Counted from the first letter of the stretch, positions 37,396-49,239 are shown. The stretch is DNA of 64,000 bases from Apostichopus japonicus (GCF_037975245.1 NC_092579.1:9667001-9731000); one strand, 5' to 3'. Notes: generated by a model not told the origin, from the sequence alone. A program made the numbers and translations.

Positions 37396-38710
37396 CAAGC
37401 ATAAAGTATGTGTGCTGTAAGCCTACGCAATTGCAGAAGCCAACCTTCTTAACCTTTTTGAACTAGCACTTTTAAGGTTAACTTAACCTTGTAGAAGGTA
37501 AGCTTAACTTTTTCTTTGCAAATGTAACACGAACACAATTGAGCAAGAGTCGTGCCTGCAATGCCACTGCATGAGGGAAATTCACAGTGACAGAGTAAAT
37601 AATTGCTTTCCCACCCACGGATGAACACATGTTAGGTATATTACTATCACTAATCTGGGGATATTGCATTTAAAATATAAATATGTTTATCAGCTGGTCA
37701 ACAGTTATTTAAGGTATCATTTAATTGTTTTCATTTACTCCATTAGTGGTCTTCCCTTTTCCAACAGCTTTACTGGAAAGACTCTTGCTCAGCTGCATTA
37801 CACAAACACTTTACTAACAGAATACTGCAGATAGCTGATCATTAACTATGTTAGGAATCCACATGCAGTTCTGGTTATAAAAATAGTAAGAGACAAGATC
37901 TGTATTTCAATCTATGTTTATGGTTAACTACGATTAAGAATAATGAATTATAATTTTAATAAATGAGCCCTTCAGTACTGATAACCAGGATTTTAGTTAT
38001 CTATTTTTTCTTTCTTTACAGTACAGAAATGCAGGGTTGCACTACACCATTTCCCACAGAGGAAGTATGGCAGAAAACAGGTGGAATTTTACATATAAAT
38101 GCCAAAAATGTGCTGGACAGAAAGGTTCAATAAACTTTTGGAACATTGACACCTCATTCACTTACATGAGGAAACCTTTTCTCATAGATGTTGAATAAAC
38201 AGTTGTAAGAAGATTAACATGTAGAATTGGTTCTGAAACTAAATCAGTATTTATGAACTCCTCACATCTATGATCTCACCATAAAAGAACAGAAGCAAGT
38301 TGTTGAGTTTGAAGAGTTAGCAACTTAAAATTAGGAAAAAGTTTCATATTCAAGAAGAAATCAAATTTCAACTTTATGATAAAGAATGGGATGATTGCAT
38401 GGGTAGGTGTGAAAAACCTCTCAGCTACCTCAAAGGGGAAAAGTGAAAGTAATACCCATCACCTCAGAGCTTATACCATCACAGACTTACACTCACTAAG
38501 TAGTACATGTAGCTTAAGTAGTTGTAGATCTGGTGAGTAGCCTACTTCTGTGCAGTGTAGTAGAGCAAAAGCGACAGAAGTTTAAAAGCATATATTACTC
38601 CTCAATGTGGTGTAAGAATCAGCTGAACTGAGCCCCAAGCTGCATTCAGAATAAGCTTAGGCCTATATATACATTTAGACATATGGAACTGGAAAGCTCA
38701 CACCTTTACA
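37396..38710. other. Noncoding stretch, no recognised feature
   Basis: No reliable coding sequence. A piece between TTACAG and GTGGAA at about 38023-38080 has splice-like borders but no known similarity. Confidence 0.4.
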
Positions 38711-39132
38711 ATGTCAGACCAAGATTGGATGGCATGGGCTGATGACATAAATGAAAAGTTGGCAAAACATACATCAGTCCCAGCAAGTTACACAGAGGGA
38801 TGCAGAATGTGGACAGGTGCCTACACCATCAGTAAGCCAGGGGCACCAGCATATGGCATTATTTTCACAATGCTAACCCTGGCAGCTAAGAGAAGAGGCA
38901 GCAGAGTCCACATTCTGACATATATGCTCTTCAAAGTATTGTGCAAAGTAAAGAAATCTTAAGGACCAAACCGTTTGACATCTCCTACATATGCCACAAC
39001 AGCCTACATGTGGAGAGAGGTGTCACATCTCTCAACAGTATCCTGCAGTGCAACACAGCAGAAAGCCTTGAAAGTTTGATGGCTCTTGCCAAGTTTATGG
39101 TCATCAGCTTGATTGCCTACTTCCCTGACTGA
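38711..39132 (+). pseudogene. Degenerate His-Me finger (homing-endonuclease-like) nuclease domain
   Basis: The ORF from 38711 reads EGCRMWTGAYTISKPGAPAY followed by GII and RRGSRVHILTYMLF. This resembles the C-x-x-WTGA...GYG...HR-xxY-xxF start of HNH/His-Me finger nucleases with a zinc-binding loop. After a single-base frame change near 38945 the other frame continues QSKEILRTKPFDISYICHNS then LHVERGVTSLNS, like the family's VSHLCHNxxCxxPxHL. The SH histidine is Tyr here and the following zinc cysteine is His, so catalysis and metal binding are probably lost. Such domains cut DNA. In animals I know them mainly as isolated or transposon-linked ORFs. No introns or neighbours reveal a role here. 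Confidence 0.45.
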
Positions 39133-39844
39133 GTGATACTGTTTTAACTCATAACAGTGAGTGTGGATAGACTCAGTTTACAAATTACTGGCATCACTGA
39201 TAAATATTGTCATCTTCATCATCAGTGTAGATTTTCATCCTAGAGTAACTGGTCATGAATCAGTTGATCTTTCTTATAGATACTGGACTGGTTTATGTTT
39301 TTAGTTCTACCATGTAGCTTGTACTTTCTCTCTGAGTTGTGCTCTCCTCCATCTGTATGCTCTGCCTCTCTTACGTAATTCATCACATTGCTGTTTTCTT
39401 TGCATCTATTTCAGAGTCTGGATACATGGACTATTTGAGCTCACCTTTAATACTGCAGCTTCCATCTTCCTGGCTATGGACTCTTCAGGCACATTATATG
39501 TTATGTGTATGGAACTGTAGTCCCTGTACTGACCAATGCACGAAAGTGTGGTACTATGTTTTGGATTGGTCACAGTGAAAGCCTTATTGATGACATCTGC
39601 TTTTGAGTGGAAGTCTCAAAACGAGTGGACCATAATCATTTGCTGCAGGTGAGTGTCTCAGATATTTTGTTTAGCTTCCTGCTGTCAGTGTGGGATATTA
39701 GCAGAGAACCCTTTGCAGCATTTGGCATACATGGAAATGTGTACTTCCTGCCCCTCTTGCATACAAATGAATGCTTTTGGCAATATAAATGATTTCCACT
39801 GTAGTACTTTGCAAGGCATTCTAAACATGTTGATGAAGCGCTTT
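39133..39844. other. Noncoding stretch, no recognised feature
   Basis: ORFs of 60-80 codons on both strands (39339-39578, 39607-39792) show no motif. Confidence 0.4.
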
Positions 39845-40470
39845 TGATATTTCAGATATAAGAAATTTATTGACCATATAAATTGGCATTCAGTCCATCT
39901 CAGTAAAACAGACAATAAAACAATCATAAATACATCGAAAATACATAAAAATCTGATTCCTAAAATGAAAAATTAAGACTACTATGTCCATGTTCTGACA
40001 CATATATTTGGCCTATTTCCTACATAATTCATTGGCAAGATTGAGAATAGCCCTTTGCAAGAAAGAACGCCATATCTCTCAGTTCGGCATCTCATGACAA
40101 TTAGTCTGCCTGTTTGATTGCTGTAATCTACCCGATGCCCCAGAGGATGTTGGGATGACATGATTGACTTCATATTACTCTGTGATACTCTGACAAGCAA
40201 CTCATCTACTGAACTGAGGTCATGTGACCGACAAACTTTCCTTGCTTTAGAAACTAGTCTACTTAACTTGGTCATGTCTCTAGCAGTAGTATTTTCACCC
40301 CACGCAGCTAAACAGAATGTAATGGTGGTCTTGATTGCCGATTTTAATATAGAACAGAGAAATAAGAGTTGGTCTAGTCCGAATAAATTAAGCTTCTGTA
40401 ATAGGAACATACGCTGATTAGTCTTTGCTAGAATATGTTTTACATGTTCATCCCACTCCAATTTATCAGT
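39845..40470 (-). mobile_element. 3' end of another non-LTR retrotransposon (RT C-terminus)
   Basis: The minus-strand ORF 40461-39982 reads EWDEHVKHILAKTNQRMFLL, then FCLAAWGENT, LSRLVSKARKVC and SSQHPLGHRVDY. This matches the post-RT region of LINEs, where W..H...I..K..QR...L..L, a Cys/Ala-W-GN block and a HPL...R..CRTERY block are typical. CRTERYGVLSCKGL ends that block. A 3' UTR with AATAAA-like sequence follows to about 39845. The catalytic RT core is absent, so this is a short 5'-truncated insertion from a family distinct from copies B0-B3. Confidence 0.65.
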
Positions 40471-40511
40471 GATGGTTTCTCCCAGGTATTTATAAGATTG
40501 TCAAGCGCTTC

Positions 40512-41010
40512 TTAGTCACAGTTTTTGCAGGAACATATCAGAGGAGAATACTGCTTTAATATAGTCAGTGCTCTGCGGAGTGACTTGAGTAGGTGAACTT
40601 GATCTAACAGGTTAAGTTCACTTTCAGAATAAGTAGTTACAGCCATTGTACTACTGAACCTTTTACATGCCTTGCCATCAGCATCAGTTGTGAGACACTT
40701 GACCATTAGTGGATTCTTACCTGTAAGTAATTTGGATTCACAAATCTTTCCACCATTTTGTTCATCTCCGAAATAGGGCATCTTTGCTGAACAGCCCTCA
40801 TTGCCTGGACTTTGTACCTTGTGATCCCTTCTTCTTTTCATTTCACCCATTAAGCACAACTTGTTACTGTGATGGTAACCAATAACAAATGTATCCATGG
40901 TGACATTCGCAACTATTACATCTCTGCATTGGCTTGCAGGAGCAAATGGAGTCTTACTTCTTGCATTATACTTAGAGGGTTGTGATATTGATGATCATAT
41001 TCTGCCTGAA
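40512..41010 (-). pseudogene. Mutator-like transposase fragment
   Basis: Minus-strand ORF 40898-40512 (MDTFVIGYHHSNKLC, EGCSAKMPYFGDEQNGGKIC, NPLMVKCLTTDADGKACKRF, LLDQVHLLKSLRRAL). Its upstream extension in broken frame (YHNPLSIMQE, TPFAPASQCRDVIVANVT) follows a pattern I recall from Mutator-like transposases of invertebrates: D..YNNP...TPFxPATQ...C...GDEK...I..LL...V...TTDGDSKAF.G...L.D..HL..S.RR. The Asp in TTDADG is the likely catalytic-triad remnant. The zinc cysteines and C-terminus are missing. It is a remnant of a cut-and-paste DNA transposon. Family assignment is from memory and moderate. Confidence 0.45.
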
Positions 41011-41820
41011 TTGGAAAGTCTTTGGAGAGGCCATGCAGTTGCAGTGTCTTCTTAATTAGAACCCTCTTTTGTGCCATATTATTATTGATTAATTTCTTTC
41101 ATTACATGTAGGTACAAACTGGTTGTAGTGTACTGACCACAGGACTGGGAAGAGACATGCTGTCGAGCAATCTACGAGCTGCACTTGAACTGCCCACTAC
41201 TCAGAGGCAGCGGGGGCTACCCGTTCCTGGGAAAGGCATCCATACCTGGCGCTCATCCTGTAGTAAGTAATGTTTACATGTACATGCTATTGTGTCTGGG
41301 CTGGGTAAAATATAATTCCTTATTCTAGGTTGCCAGGGTCAGCTCTGTGCATCGTTGTCTTTGTAGAGAGTTTCAGAGTATGTTTGGTAGACCAAACCAA
41401 CTGTGAATAGGAAATAACGGCTTTCAAACAGCATGTGTGTGTATTTGATTAGATGTGTGTGTGCGTGAAGCTATGGGGTTGGAATGGGATTTATTGTGAT
41501 TGGTGATTACCCAGTATGTGAACATAGAGCATTCGATATTATTTATAATTCCTTTTGAAACAGGATTACTGGAGCATAAAGTTGATGGACAAATTTAGGA
41601 ATGAGAGGAACACATGCAAGCAGTAAAGAGGAGAAGAAACAGTTAAGTGACACCTGTTCCACTGAAAAATAACCAAGTAGATGACCCAGCTAGCAAACAA
41701 AGGCATAAAATGTAAGTACAGGTATAACTTTTGAGAATGAAGCTCATCTTGAGGAAATAGACATCATTAAATAATTAACATACTAGACTAAAATTGCATT
41801 ATGCAGTCCTATTCACAAAT
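41011..41820. other. Noncoding stretch with one open exon-like piece
   Basis: 41120-41269, between ACATGTAG and GTAATG, is open in one frame (CSVLTTGLGRDMLSSNLRAA, then LPTTQRQRGLPVPGKG), but I do not recognise it. The remainder is noncoding. Confidence 0.3.
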
Positions 41821-41967
41821 TCTATTTGATTTGTTTATCACGTGAATATATTCAATGTGAGAGGAAGTCCTCTAAAAAACCTTCAGATGGCTTAACAAAG
41901 TAGAGGACTCCCTGTAAAGAAAAGGAAAAAGAAAACAAAATATATAAGAAAAAATGAACATGTTCAA

Positions 41968-44916
41968 TTAATAAGATGCAATAATTCTTTGAATAAAGTT
42001 TCTTCTGAATGATTTTGCAGAAGGTTTATTTGTAATATTGTCTGATAGAGAATTCCATGTTTTGATTGTACGTGCCCTTAGTGATAACATCCCCATTGTA
42101 GAATTATACCTGTTATAATGTGCATTGCCTGAAGATCTGGTATTGTAATGATGAATATCACTGTTACATATTAAGTAGTCATTAAAAGCATTTGGTAACA
42201 GTCCATTCCATGCCTTATAAGCAAATGTAGCAAGGTTAACCCTAATAATGTCATCAGCTTTTAACAACTTAGAACGCTTAAAAAGAGGATTTGTGTGGTC
42301 CCGTGGTTTGGCATGTGTTATATGGCGGACTGCTCTCTTCTGTGTAATACAAATGGGATTCAGATTGGTATATCTAGTACCAGACTATATGTTACAACAA
42401 TACGTAATATGTGGCTGGACTAATGTCTGATAGAGAATCTTTAATATGTGTTGTGGCAGATAATGCTTAGCTAAAACACCGTTGTTTTTTGCAACTTTTT
42501 AACAGACAGTTGTAATGTGGTCACACCATTTAAGTTAATGATCTATATATACGCCTAAAAATCTAGTACTATTGACTTGTTGTAGTCTTTTACTACCCAT
42601 AGTAATATCAGCATTCCATGTAAAATTTTTAGAAGTGTTAAAAAATATATAGTTTGTTTTATCAATATTCAATGATAATTTGTTGCCAGCGAACCAGTCG
42701 CTGAACTTGTCTAATTCAGTTGATACTTCAATATGAAATAAAATTCTCGATTGTGATACGAAGAAATTATTTGTGTCGTAAGCAAACAAAACAACTTTAA
42801 CTTTATCAGAAACATTGGTAATGTCATTAACATTTAGGATAAAAAGCAATGGACCAAGTATAGAGCCTTGTGGCACACCACATTGAATTCTCTCCGGTTG
42901 GGAATGAGCATTTTTGTAGGATGTATATTGGTAGCGGTTTGCTAAGTAACTGTCGATCCAATTAAGAGGGGTTCCTCTTATGCCGTAACGGTGTAATTTA
43001 TTAAGCAGAATTGTGTGGTCTATTGTGTCAAAGGCCTTTGAGAGGTCCAGGAAAACCCCGACACAGGTACTATTCTTGTCAAGATTACTATACAAATTGT
43101 CAATGGCATCAGCTAGTGCTAGCTCAGTGGAGTGTTCAGGACGGAATCCATACTGTTCCTGGCATAAAATGTTATATTTTGAAATAAAGTTAAAAATACG
43201 ATTATACATAAGCCTTTCAACTATTTTGGAAAAACATGATAATAGTGATATAGGTCGATAATTTTCAAAGTTTTCTGAATCCCCTTTCTTAAAGACGGGG
43301 ATGACCATGGCAATTTTTAGCATATCAGGAAAAATACCGGTATTGAACGACAAATTACAAATGTGGGTTAATGGTTTGGTAATAAATAGGATAACTTGTC
43401 TTACAATACCAGGCTTAAAATCATCGTATCCAGCTGCTTTATCGGGTTTCATACAAGAGGCTGCTGTTTTTAACAACTCCTCACTGACAGGATGAGAAAA
43501 CATGGAATGAGTGTTAACATCAATGTTCACAGATTCCTGTGATTTACGTTTGTGGTTGATTTTACTTGCCAGTGATGGCCCCAGATTGACGAAAAAGTCA
43601 TTAAATTTATTAGCAATGTCATGGTCGGTGTTAATCTCATTGTCACCATCCTTGAAAAAGAGGGATACGATGATTGTTTACGACCTTTATGGAGTAGTTG
43701 GTTAATGGTATCCCATGTGCCTTTTGGGTTACTCCTCGCATTATCAAATTTATTGTTGAAATATAAATTTCTAGAAAATTTGATAACATGATTGAGCTTA
43801 TTGCGATATTGAGAATAAATAGTTTTATTTACACCAGACGGGTTCTTAATATGTCTTTTAAATAGCTTATCTTTTCTTTTGATAGAAACTAGAATACCTG
43901 CAGTAATCCACAGGTGTCTCTTTCGACGTCTCTTAGATTTGGTGACGCATTGCTCAGGAAAGCATTGATTATATATGGCATTGAAATTGTTATAAAACAT
44001 AGAATAGGCAATGTTTGCATCAGTTTGGGATGAATCATTTTCCCAAGAAGCATCTCGGATTGTTGAGAAGAAATTCTTTACATTTGTTTTGCAGTAGTTC
44101 CTCACATACATGGGCCCCTTTGCCTACTTTTGTGATGGCAGTTTGGAGAAATAATGGATAATGGTCACTGAGATCGGTTACAAAGATACCAGTTATTAGT
44201 TTGCAGTCATCATTGGTTATAACATTATCTAAAAGAGTTGCAGAAGTGCAACCCACACGGGTAGGTTTGGTAATAGTAGGAAAAAATCCACTGGCATATA
44301 GTAAGTTTAAAAAGTCAGCAGATTTAATATTGTCAGCAAGATCAATATTATAATCACCCATAATGTATGCACTATGTCGTTCATTCGGGAGTTGGGTTAA
44401 AATTTTGTTTTCGTGTGTCAGAAAAATATGCAGTGAACTTTTGGGAGGCCTATAAATTACGCCTATGGTATAATTTTTTATTGCTGATGTTATGTCAACC
44501 TCTATGAACATTGACAGAATCATTGAAAATGCTTATATCGTTTCTGACTTTGAAATTTAAATCGTTGTTAACAAATAAACAAACACCGCCACCTCTCCTT
44601 TCGGGACGATGCCTTTCAACAAGCGTATAGTTATTGATATGGATTAGGGGGATATATCTGCAGTAAGCCAGGTTTCGGTAAATCCAATGACAGAGAAATC
44701 CTCCTTCAATAGAGACGTAAATGTAGTTATCTCGTCTAAGTTTTTGTTAAGGCTTCGACTATTATGGTGGAATAAAGACAATATGTGTTCGCTAGACATC
44801 TTGTTGTATGAAACAATATCGTAGTAATTGCATGCGATAGCTTCCTCCCCTGTTTCAAGGTATTTTGCAGCTTGCATCGCTATAAATAAATAAATGTATA
44901 ACATGAACGCCATCAT
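41968..44916 (-). pseudogene. LINE copy B3 ORF2: endonuclease-reverse transcriptase
   Basis: APE-type endonuclease: LFHHNSRSLNKNLDEITTF, GFTETWL, GVIYRPP, MGDYNIDLAD, FFPTITKPTRVGCTSATLLD and the catalytic LSDHYPLF, all present but split by stops between 44643 and 44524. The RT follows at 44111-42535: KAAGYDDFKPGIV, FENYRPISLLSCFSKIVERL, QYGFRPEHSTELALA, FLDLSKAFDTIDH and GVPQGSILGPLLF. The YxDD box reads FAYD (42786-42775), so the first metal-binding Asp has become Tyr and polymerase activity would be lost. The C-terminus (42267-41968) reads DDIIRVNLATFAYKAWNG and ends ASY. Frameshifts lie near 43530 and 42535-42270. It supplies the intact reference for the part deleted in copy B2. Confidence 0.85.
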
Positions 44917-46186
44917 CTTTGCATAGGTTCTGCTGAAGAATCCTTTGTTCTGACATTTCTCGCTCTGCTGAGATTAGGAATAAATGTTTTCTTCTTTAGT
45001 CTGATAGTTTGAAAGCCGTCTTCGTCTAGGGATATTTGCCTTTTGTGGGGTTGGATGTTTCCCCTTTGTGTGCTTGCCCCCTCCATCCGCTGAGATCCAG
45101 TCTCGGGTTGTGTTCTCCGTTGTTCTACTACTTTTTGTGTTGGCAATGTCGTCTTTTGTTCAGTTCGCTGTTGTTGGTGGGTTTTCTTTGACTCCTGGTT
45201 AGGATTACTCGGGTGTCTGGAGTTCGCGTTATTGTTCTTCTTTGCTGTTGAATCTGTGTTTTGTTCGGATTTCTGTGCCCTGACCTCTTTAGCTTCTTGA
45301 ATAGCGTGATCGTCCTGTTCAACTGACCCAGTGACTAATCCCTCAGACTGATATTGTGTTTCGTTTTCATGTGTATCTAGGGTCGAGCCAGCGTCTGTGT
45401 TGTCATGGCGATACTCTTCATACGTCTCAGGACAATTAAAGCTTTTATGTCCAAGTTCTTGGCATTTAAAGCATCTGACCTTTGGGCAATTAGCTTCCCG
45501 GTGCCCTTGGACATCGCAAACTTTACATTTGTAGTTAGGACAGTTTCTCCTGATGTGATCGCTTTCCAAACACAGATTGCATACTTTAGTTTGACCACTG
45601 TGCTTTAAGTTCATATTAATCCCGTTAATTCTAATTGCGTAAGGCAAGCTCTTGTGTTCTTCAGGTAGTTCTAACTGTACATATTGTATTCCGTTCTAGA
45701 TATTTGGGAATCTGGGGAAGGTCTTTCGTTTCCAATCGCCTCTTATTTTACACCCATTCTCACAAAGTTTTCCTGTTAGATCTTTGTCCTGTATGAATGA
45801 AGGTACTCCGAAAACACTAACAGTTAGGAACGCTCTGTTGACACCAGTAGAAACTGATTCCCATTCACGAGGAGTCCACTGTCCAAAATAAGATCAGCTT
45901 GTTCCTTTGCTTTTAATGTGATAATCCAGCATCCCAAAGATTTCACACAACTTGCAATTCCATCTCTACCAACATCATTCATGATAGCATACAAAATCTC
46001 AGTATCTTTATATGAACTGTCGGCAACTCTGATGCTACACTCCTTTAATTTCTCCACTGTCGCAGAATCCGTACTAACAATCTTGTAGGCTAACGAACGT
46101 CGCAAGACGTCATTGCCGAGATCTCCAGCGGAAAATGTATTCCAAAATTGGAATAAAATAAAATTTTCTGCTAAATATTGTCTCAA
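44913..46186 (-). pseudogene. LINE copy B3 ORF1: nucleic-acid-binding protein with three CCHC knuckles
   Basis: 46186-45824 encodes an N-terminal domain (MRQYLAENFILFQFWNTF, then LKAKEQADLILDSGLLVNGN). After a frameshift near 45835 the other frame continues with FLTVSVFGVPSFIQ and GDWKRKTFPRFP. A TAG near 45697 interrupts it, and the frame continues to 44913. Three CX2CX4HX4C zinc knuckles follow: CNLCLESDHIRRNC, CKVCDVQGHREANC and CFKCQELGHKSFNC. Then comes a Gln/Asn/Lys-rich, low-complexity segment and the basic end FIPNLSRARNVRT. ORF1 proteins of this layout bind the LINE RNA and form the retrotransposition particle. With one frameshift and one stop, this copy cannot give the full protein. 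Confidence 0.8.
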
Positions 46187-46420
46187 TTAGTGTCTCAAAT
46201 AATACAGTTTGCAATGATGTAGTGAAAACCACACTCTATTTAACCTTGGAGATCATTAGAAAGAAGAAAATATAAGAGCTCCTCAAGGAACAGTGTTAAC
46301 AGGTTGACGGGTGGTTATCCAATAACGGTTGGTTATCCAATTTTTTGACTTCATGAAGTCAGACCAACTTAAAATTGATCTCAAGGATTGGGCTTTTTGA
46401 TAGGTCTATTTATATGTAGA

Positions 46421-46567
46421 GATATGCACTAGTTAATTGCAATTTCAGCCCTCCAAACTAGTGTAGGGATATGCACTAGTTAATTGCAATTTCAGCCCTC
46501 CAAACTAGTGTAGGGATATGCAATAGTTTATTTGCAATTTCAGCCCTCCAAACTAGTGTAGGGATAT
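46421..46567. repeat. 47-bp minisatellite, left part
   Basis: Units start GATATGCACTAGTT at 46421, 46468 and 46515, with the fourth start at 46563. Each unit contains CACTAGTT and AACTAGTG, a perfect 8-bp inverted repeat. The array continues at 47536 after an insertion. Confidence 0.9.
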
Positions 46568-47535
46568 TGCAACACCCCTGTATCCCGGCCGAGCGGTAGC
46601 GTGGGTTATCAGGCAGCTGGAGGCCACCTGATGTCAGGGCAGGGAAAAGGGTGGGGCGAAGACTTATGCTAGCAGGGCTTGAACCAATACACAAAAAAGA
46701 GAGAAGAATATAGTTAAAGAGAACTGGGTCTCAAATCAATAATTTAATAGCTTAATTAACTTTAAACATACACTTAACAAAAATAAGGCAGTGACTTTCT
46801 GCCGTACACAAATATGAAAGCAAACAATGGGCAGAGATTCAGTTTAAATAAATAACAAATACACTACATACCAGGGTGTGGGCAGCACGGCTCTTAAGAA
46901 TCACGAGAGTGAATACCCGACACGTGGCGCCAACGGCAGACTAAACAAATACTGCCTAATGTGGTCCCGCCCCGATTAACTTCTGCAATACCTCCGGGGA
47001 GAGCCCTAATTTGACCCTACCTCCGGAGTCTATAACATTCAAAGAAGCCAACCAGGACGGGAAATTATTAGTTGTACAATACAAAAGGAATGGCGCCCCG
47101 TAGTCAGCCCTCACTCCCGGACCCGCTCTCTAAATAATAATACTATACTGTAATTGTCGTGCTGCTCACCGCTGGTCTCCAGTTCTCTGCCCGAACTTCA
47201 ACGAAATAAATTAAGTGTCCACAAAACAAAATACATAAGAAAAACAACGTCTTAATTAAACAAGGTAAAGAGAGCAAGTGAAAGTAAAATAGATAAACGG
47301 TAAACAGAACAACTCGCGTAATAAAAGAGCGAATGCCTGGAATGCTGGTGATGGCAGACGACGGGGAGAGCGAAAGAGACCTGCATAATAAACCAAAAGT
47401 AAATGGAATGGTGAATGAATGGACAACAAATCGCAGGGTAAATTATTCAAACAAAACGGGAAAACATATTCTTAGTAGCCCTGGGCGTGTTCGAAATATG
47501 GGTTACACGCATCCCGAACAACCCAGGGCATAACA
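46568..47535. mobile_element. Probable solo LTR (968 bp) inserted in the minisatellite
   Basis: The insertion begins TGCAACACCCC and ends GGCATAACA, so it has TG...CA ends. It is flanked on both sides by ATAT (46564-46567 and 47536-47539), a four-base target duplication whose removal restores the minisatellite. On the minus strand it would start TGTTATGCCCTGGG. No gag-pol is present, consistent with LTR-LTR recombination. AATAAA lies at about 47203 on the plus strand. A tRNA-like pair, GGCCGAGCGGTAGCG near 46588 and GGGCTTGAACC near 46675, sits inside and is unexplained. Confidence 0.5.
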
Positions 47536-47675
47536 ATATGCACTAGTTTATTTGCAATTTCAGCCCTCCAAACTAGTGTAGGAATATGCATTAATTTATT
47601 TGCAATGTGACCCTTCAAACTGGTGTAGGGATATGCACTAGTTTATTTGCAATTTCAGCCTTCAAAACTCCAGGA
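47536..47675. repeat. 47-48-bp minisatellite, right part
   Basis: About three units, more diverged than on the left, start at about 47536, 47583 and 47630. Confidence 0.85.
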
Positions 47676-49239
47676 AGTTGAGGGTAAGGAACCTGAAAAA
47701 GTTTGTGTTCAGGACCATTGACAACGTGGTTTATACACGAAATCTAAGATTTATGTATATATCCAAAAATATCAGTTATTTTTAATTAACTTTCCCTGCG
47801 TCAGTTTATCATCAAAAGCTCTATGAGGTAAGAACATGTTTCATTTGTAACTTTTCTAAGATTTTGACTGATATGATAATTTTTTTGTAGTTTGACGTGA
47901 AGTTAGGCGTTGCAGAAAATGTACGTTTGCAGTGTATGCTGAGGGCAGCTATGGAGACCAGGTACAATCAGGTAAGTTCGTTCCTTACTTTTTAAACATC
48001 TTAGGTCCAAGCATGTGTTATATTATGTGATATGCCTGCTACTACTGTACTAGATGGAATAATTATTTCAGTATGTGAACGAAGACGTTACAAGTATTCA
48101 TATTTGCTTGCATTTCATTTTTATATTGTAGGTGATTTCTGTTGGTAGACAGCATAAGGCTAGATAGGTTGTACATATTCTACGGTATTTGCCAGTAGCA
48201 CCCTCAGTTTTATCACAAGTTTTTGTAGTATAAGATGGCCGTGTCCATGTGTTCGATAAAGGTAACTGTTGTGTACATATTGTTGTTGGCGTTGGTACAT
48301 AATAGTATTCCATGGCATTGGGATTAGTTGGTCATATGTACACTTAGAGTTGTAATAAATAAGCTGTATTCCCTTCAGCTATCATCTATTGACAAAGCAA
48401 ATATTTTTTTAGATAGTTCTGGATTTTGGACAAATTTAAGATTTTATATCTTATTTTTTTTTATCATATGTCGGTTATAGCCATGATTTTTAGAATACAA
48501 GGTTAATTTTTGACATGAGATGCATTGTGGGTTGCATGGCATAAGCATTTAAAAGAGCCTTCTACTCCTTATAATTAAAGGAGCCATTCACTCTTTAATA
48601 TTTTCTGAGCATTAAAGGAGTGTTCCGACATTTAAAAGCTAGTTTATGATTTTATCAAGCATTGTTTATTACACATTTGTTTTCCTTTTCCTCCTATTTT
48701 TTGATGTAGAGCTTGCTAGTGGGGAACAAAATACCAGCGCTTAAAGAGAAAAACTGTTCTGCCTTCCCTTGCCATACTATATCTCCCCCCCCTCCCACCC
48801 CCCCTTGGATGTCGCAACCAGACTTCTCTAACCACCCAATCCTTTACATATAAACAATGTCCAATCAATTGCCAGGTAGTGTTTATAGAGTTATAGAACA
48901 ACAGTGTTTGTTTCAATTATCAAGGAGACTTCTCTGCATATGCTGGTCTTCTCTACTGCTTTCAAATGCTAGCTAATGGCTAACTTGGTCAATTGTCTTG
49001 CATTCTTTTCTTGATATAGTTTGCCTTCTTTTGTGTAATCTAAATAATTAAGTCACTCACTGTTTTATTTAAAGGCAACAATGAACTAAGGGATTTTTTG
49101 GGGATCAACAGAAAACTTCTGGAGATGAGTGGAATAACCCCAATGTTGGATGCTTCTCGGCCAAAAGATGTTTTCTCATCAACTTCAAAGCAATTGCTAC
49201 ATATTGATAGATAGTGTTCAAAGTTAAAAGTCTGCCAAA
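47676..49239. other. Noncoding stretch upstream of the adducin exons
   Basis: Apart from one candidate exon at 47891-47971, I see only AT-rich sequence with a C-rich run near 48785-48804. The N-terminal half of adducin was sought here and not recognised. Confidence 0.4.
47891..47971 (+). CDS. Candidate exon of unknown gene
   Basis: An 81-bp segment after TTTTTTGTAG and before GTAAGTTC is open throughout in phase 0: FDVKLGVAENVRLQCMLRAA, then METRYNQ. The splice sites are good but the peptide matches nothing I recognise. It lies 1.3 kb upstream of the first adducin exon and could belong to that locus or be chance. Confidence 0.2.

Larger units (their letters stand above)
41821..46260 (-). mobile_element. 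CR1/Jockey-type LINE, most complete member (copy B3)
   Basis: Minus-strand element with both ORFs, a 5' leader to about 46260 and a 3' end at 41821-41912. The 3' hairpin is GGGAGTCCTCT (41912-41902) with AGAGGACTTCC (41873-41863). The sequence is the same family as B0-B2 by near-identical RT blocks. ORF1 stop and ORF2 start overlap by four bases (ATGA, 44916-44913), so ORF2 is probably translated by re-initiation. The 5' boundary is approximate. Confidence 0.85.

Noticed and set aside
49137-49175. Adducin exon end (LDASRPKD)
   Set aside because: The short resemblance to the SRPD block is better explained by 49263-49316, which continues in register to the next exon.
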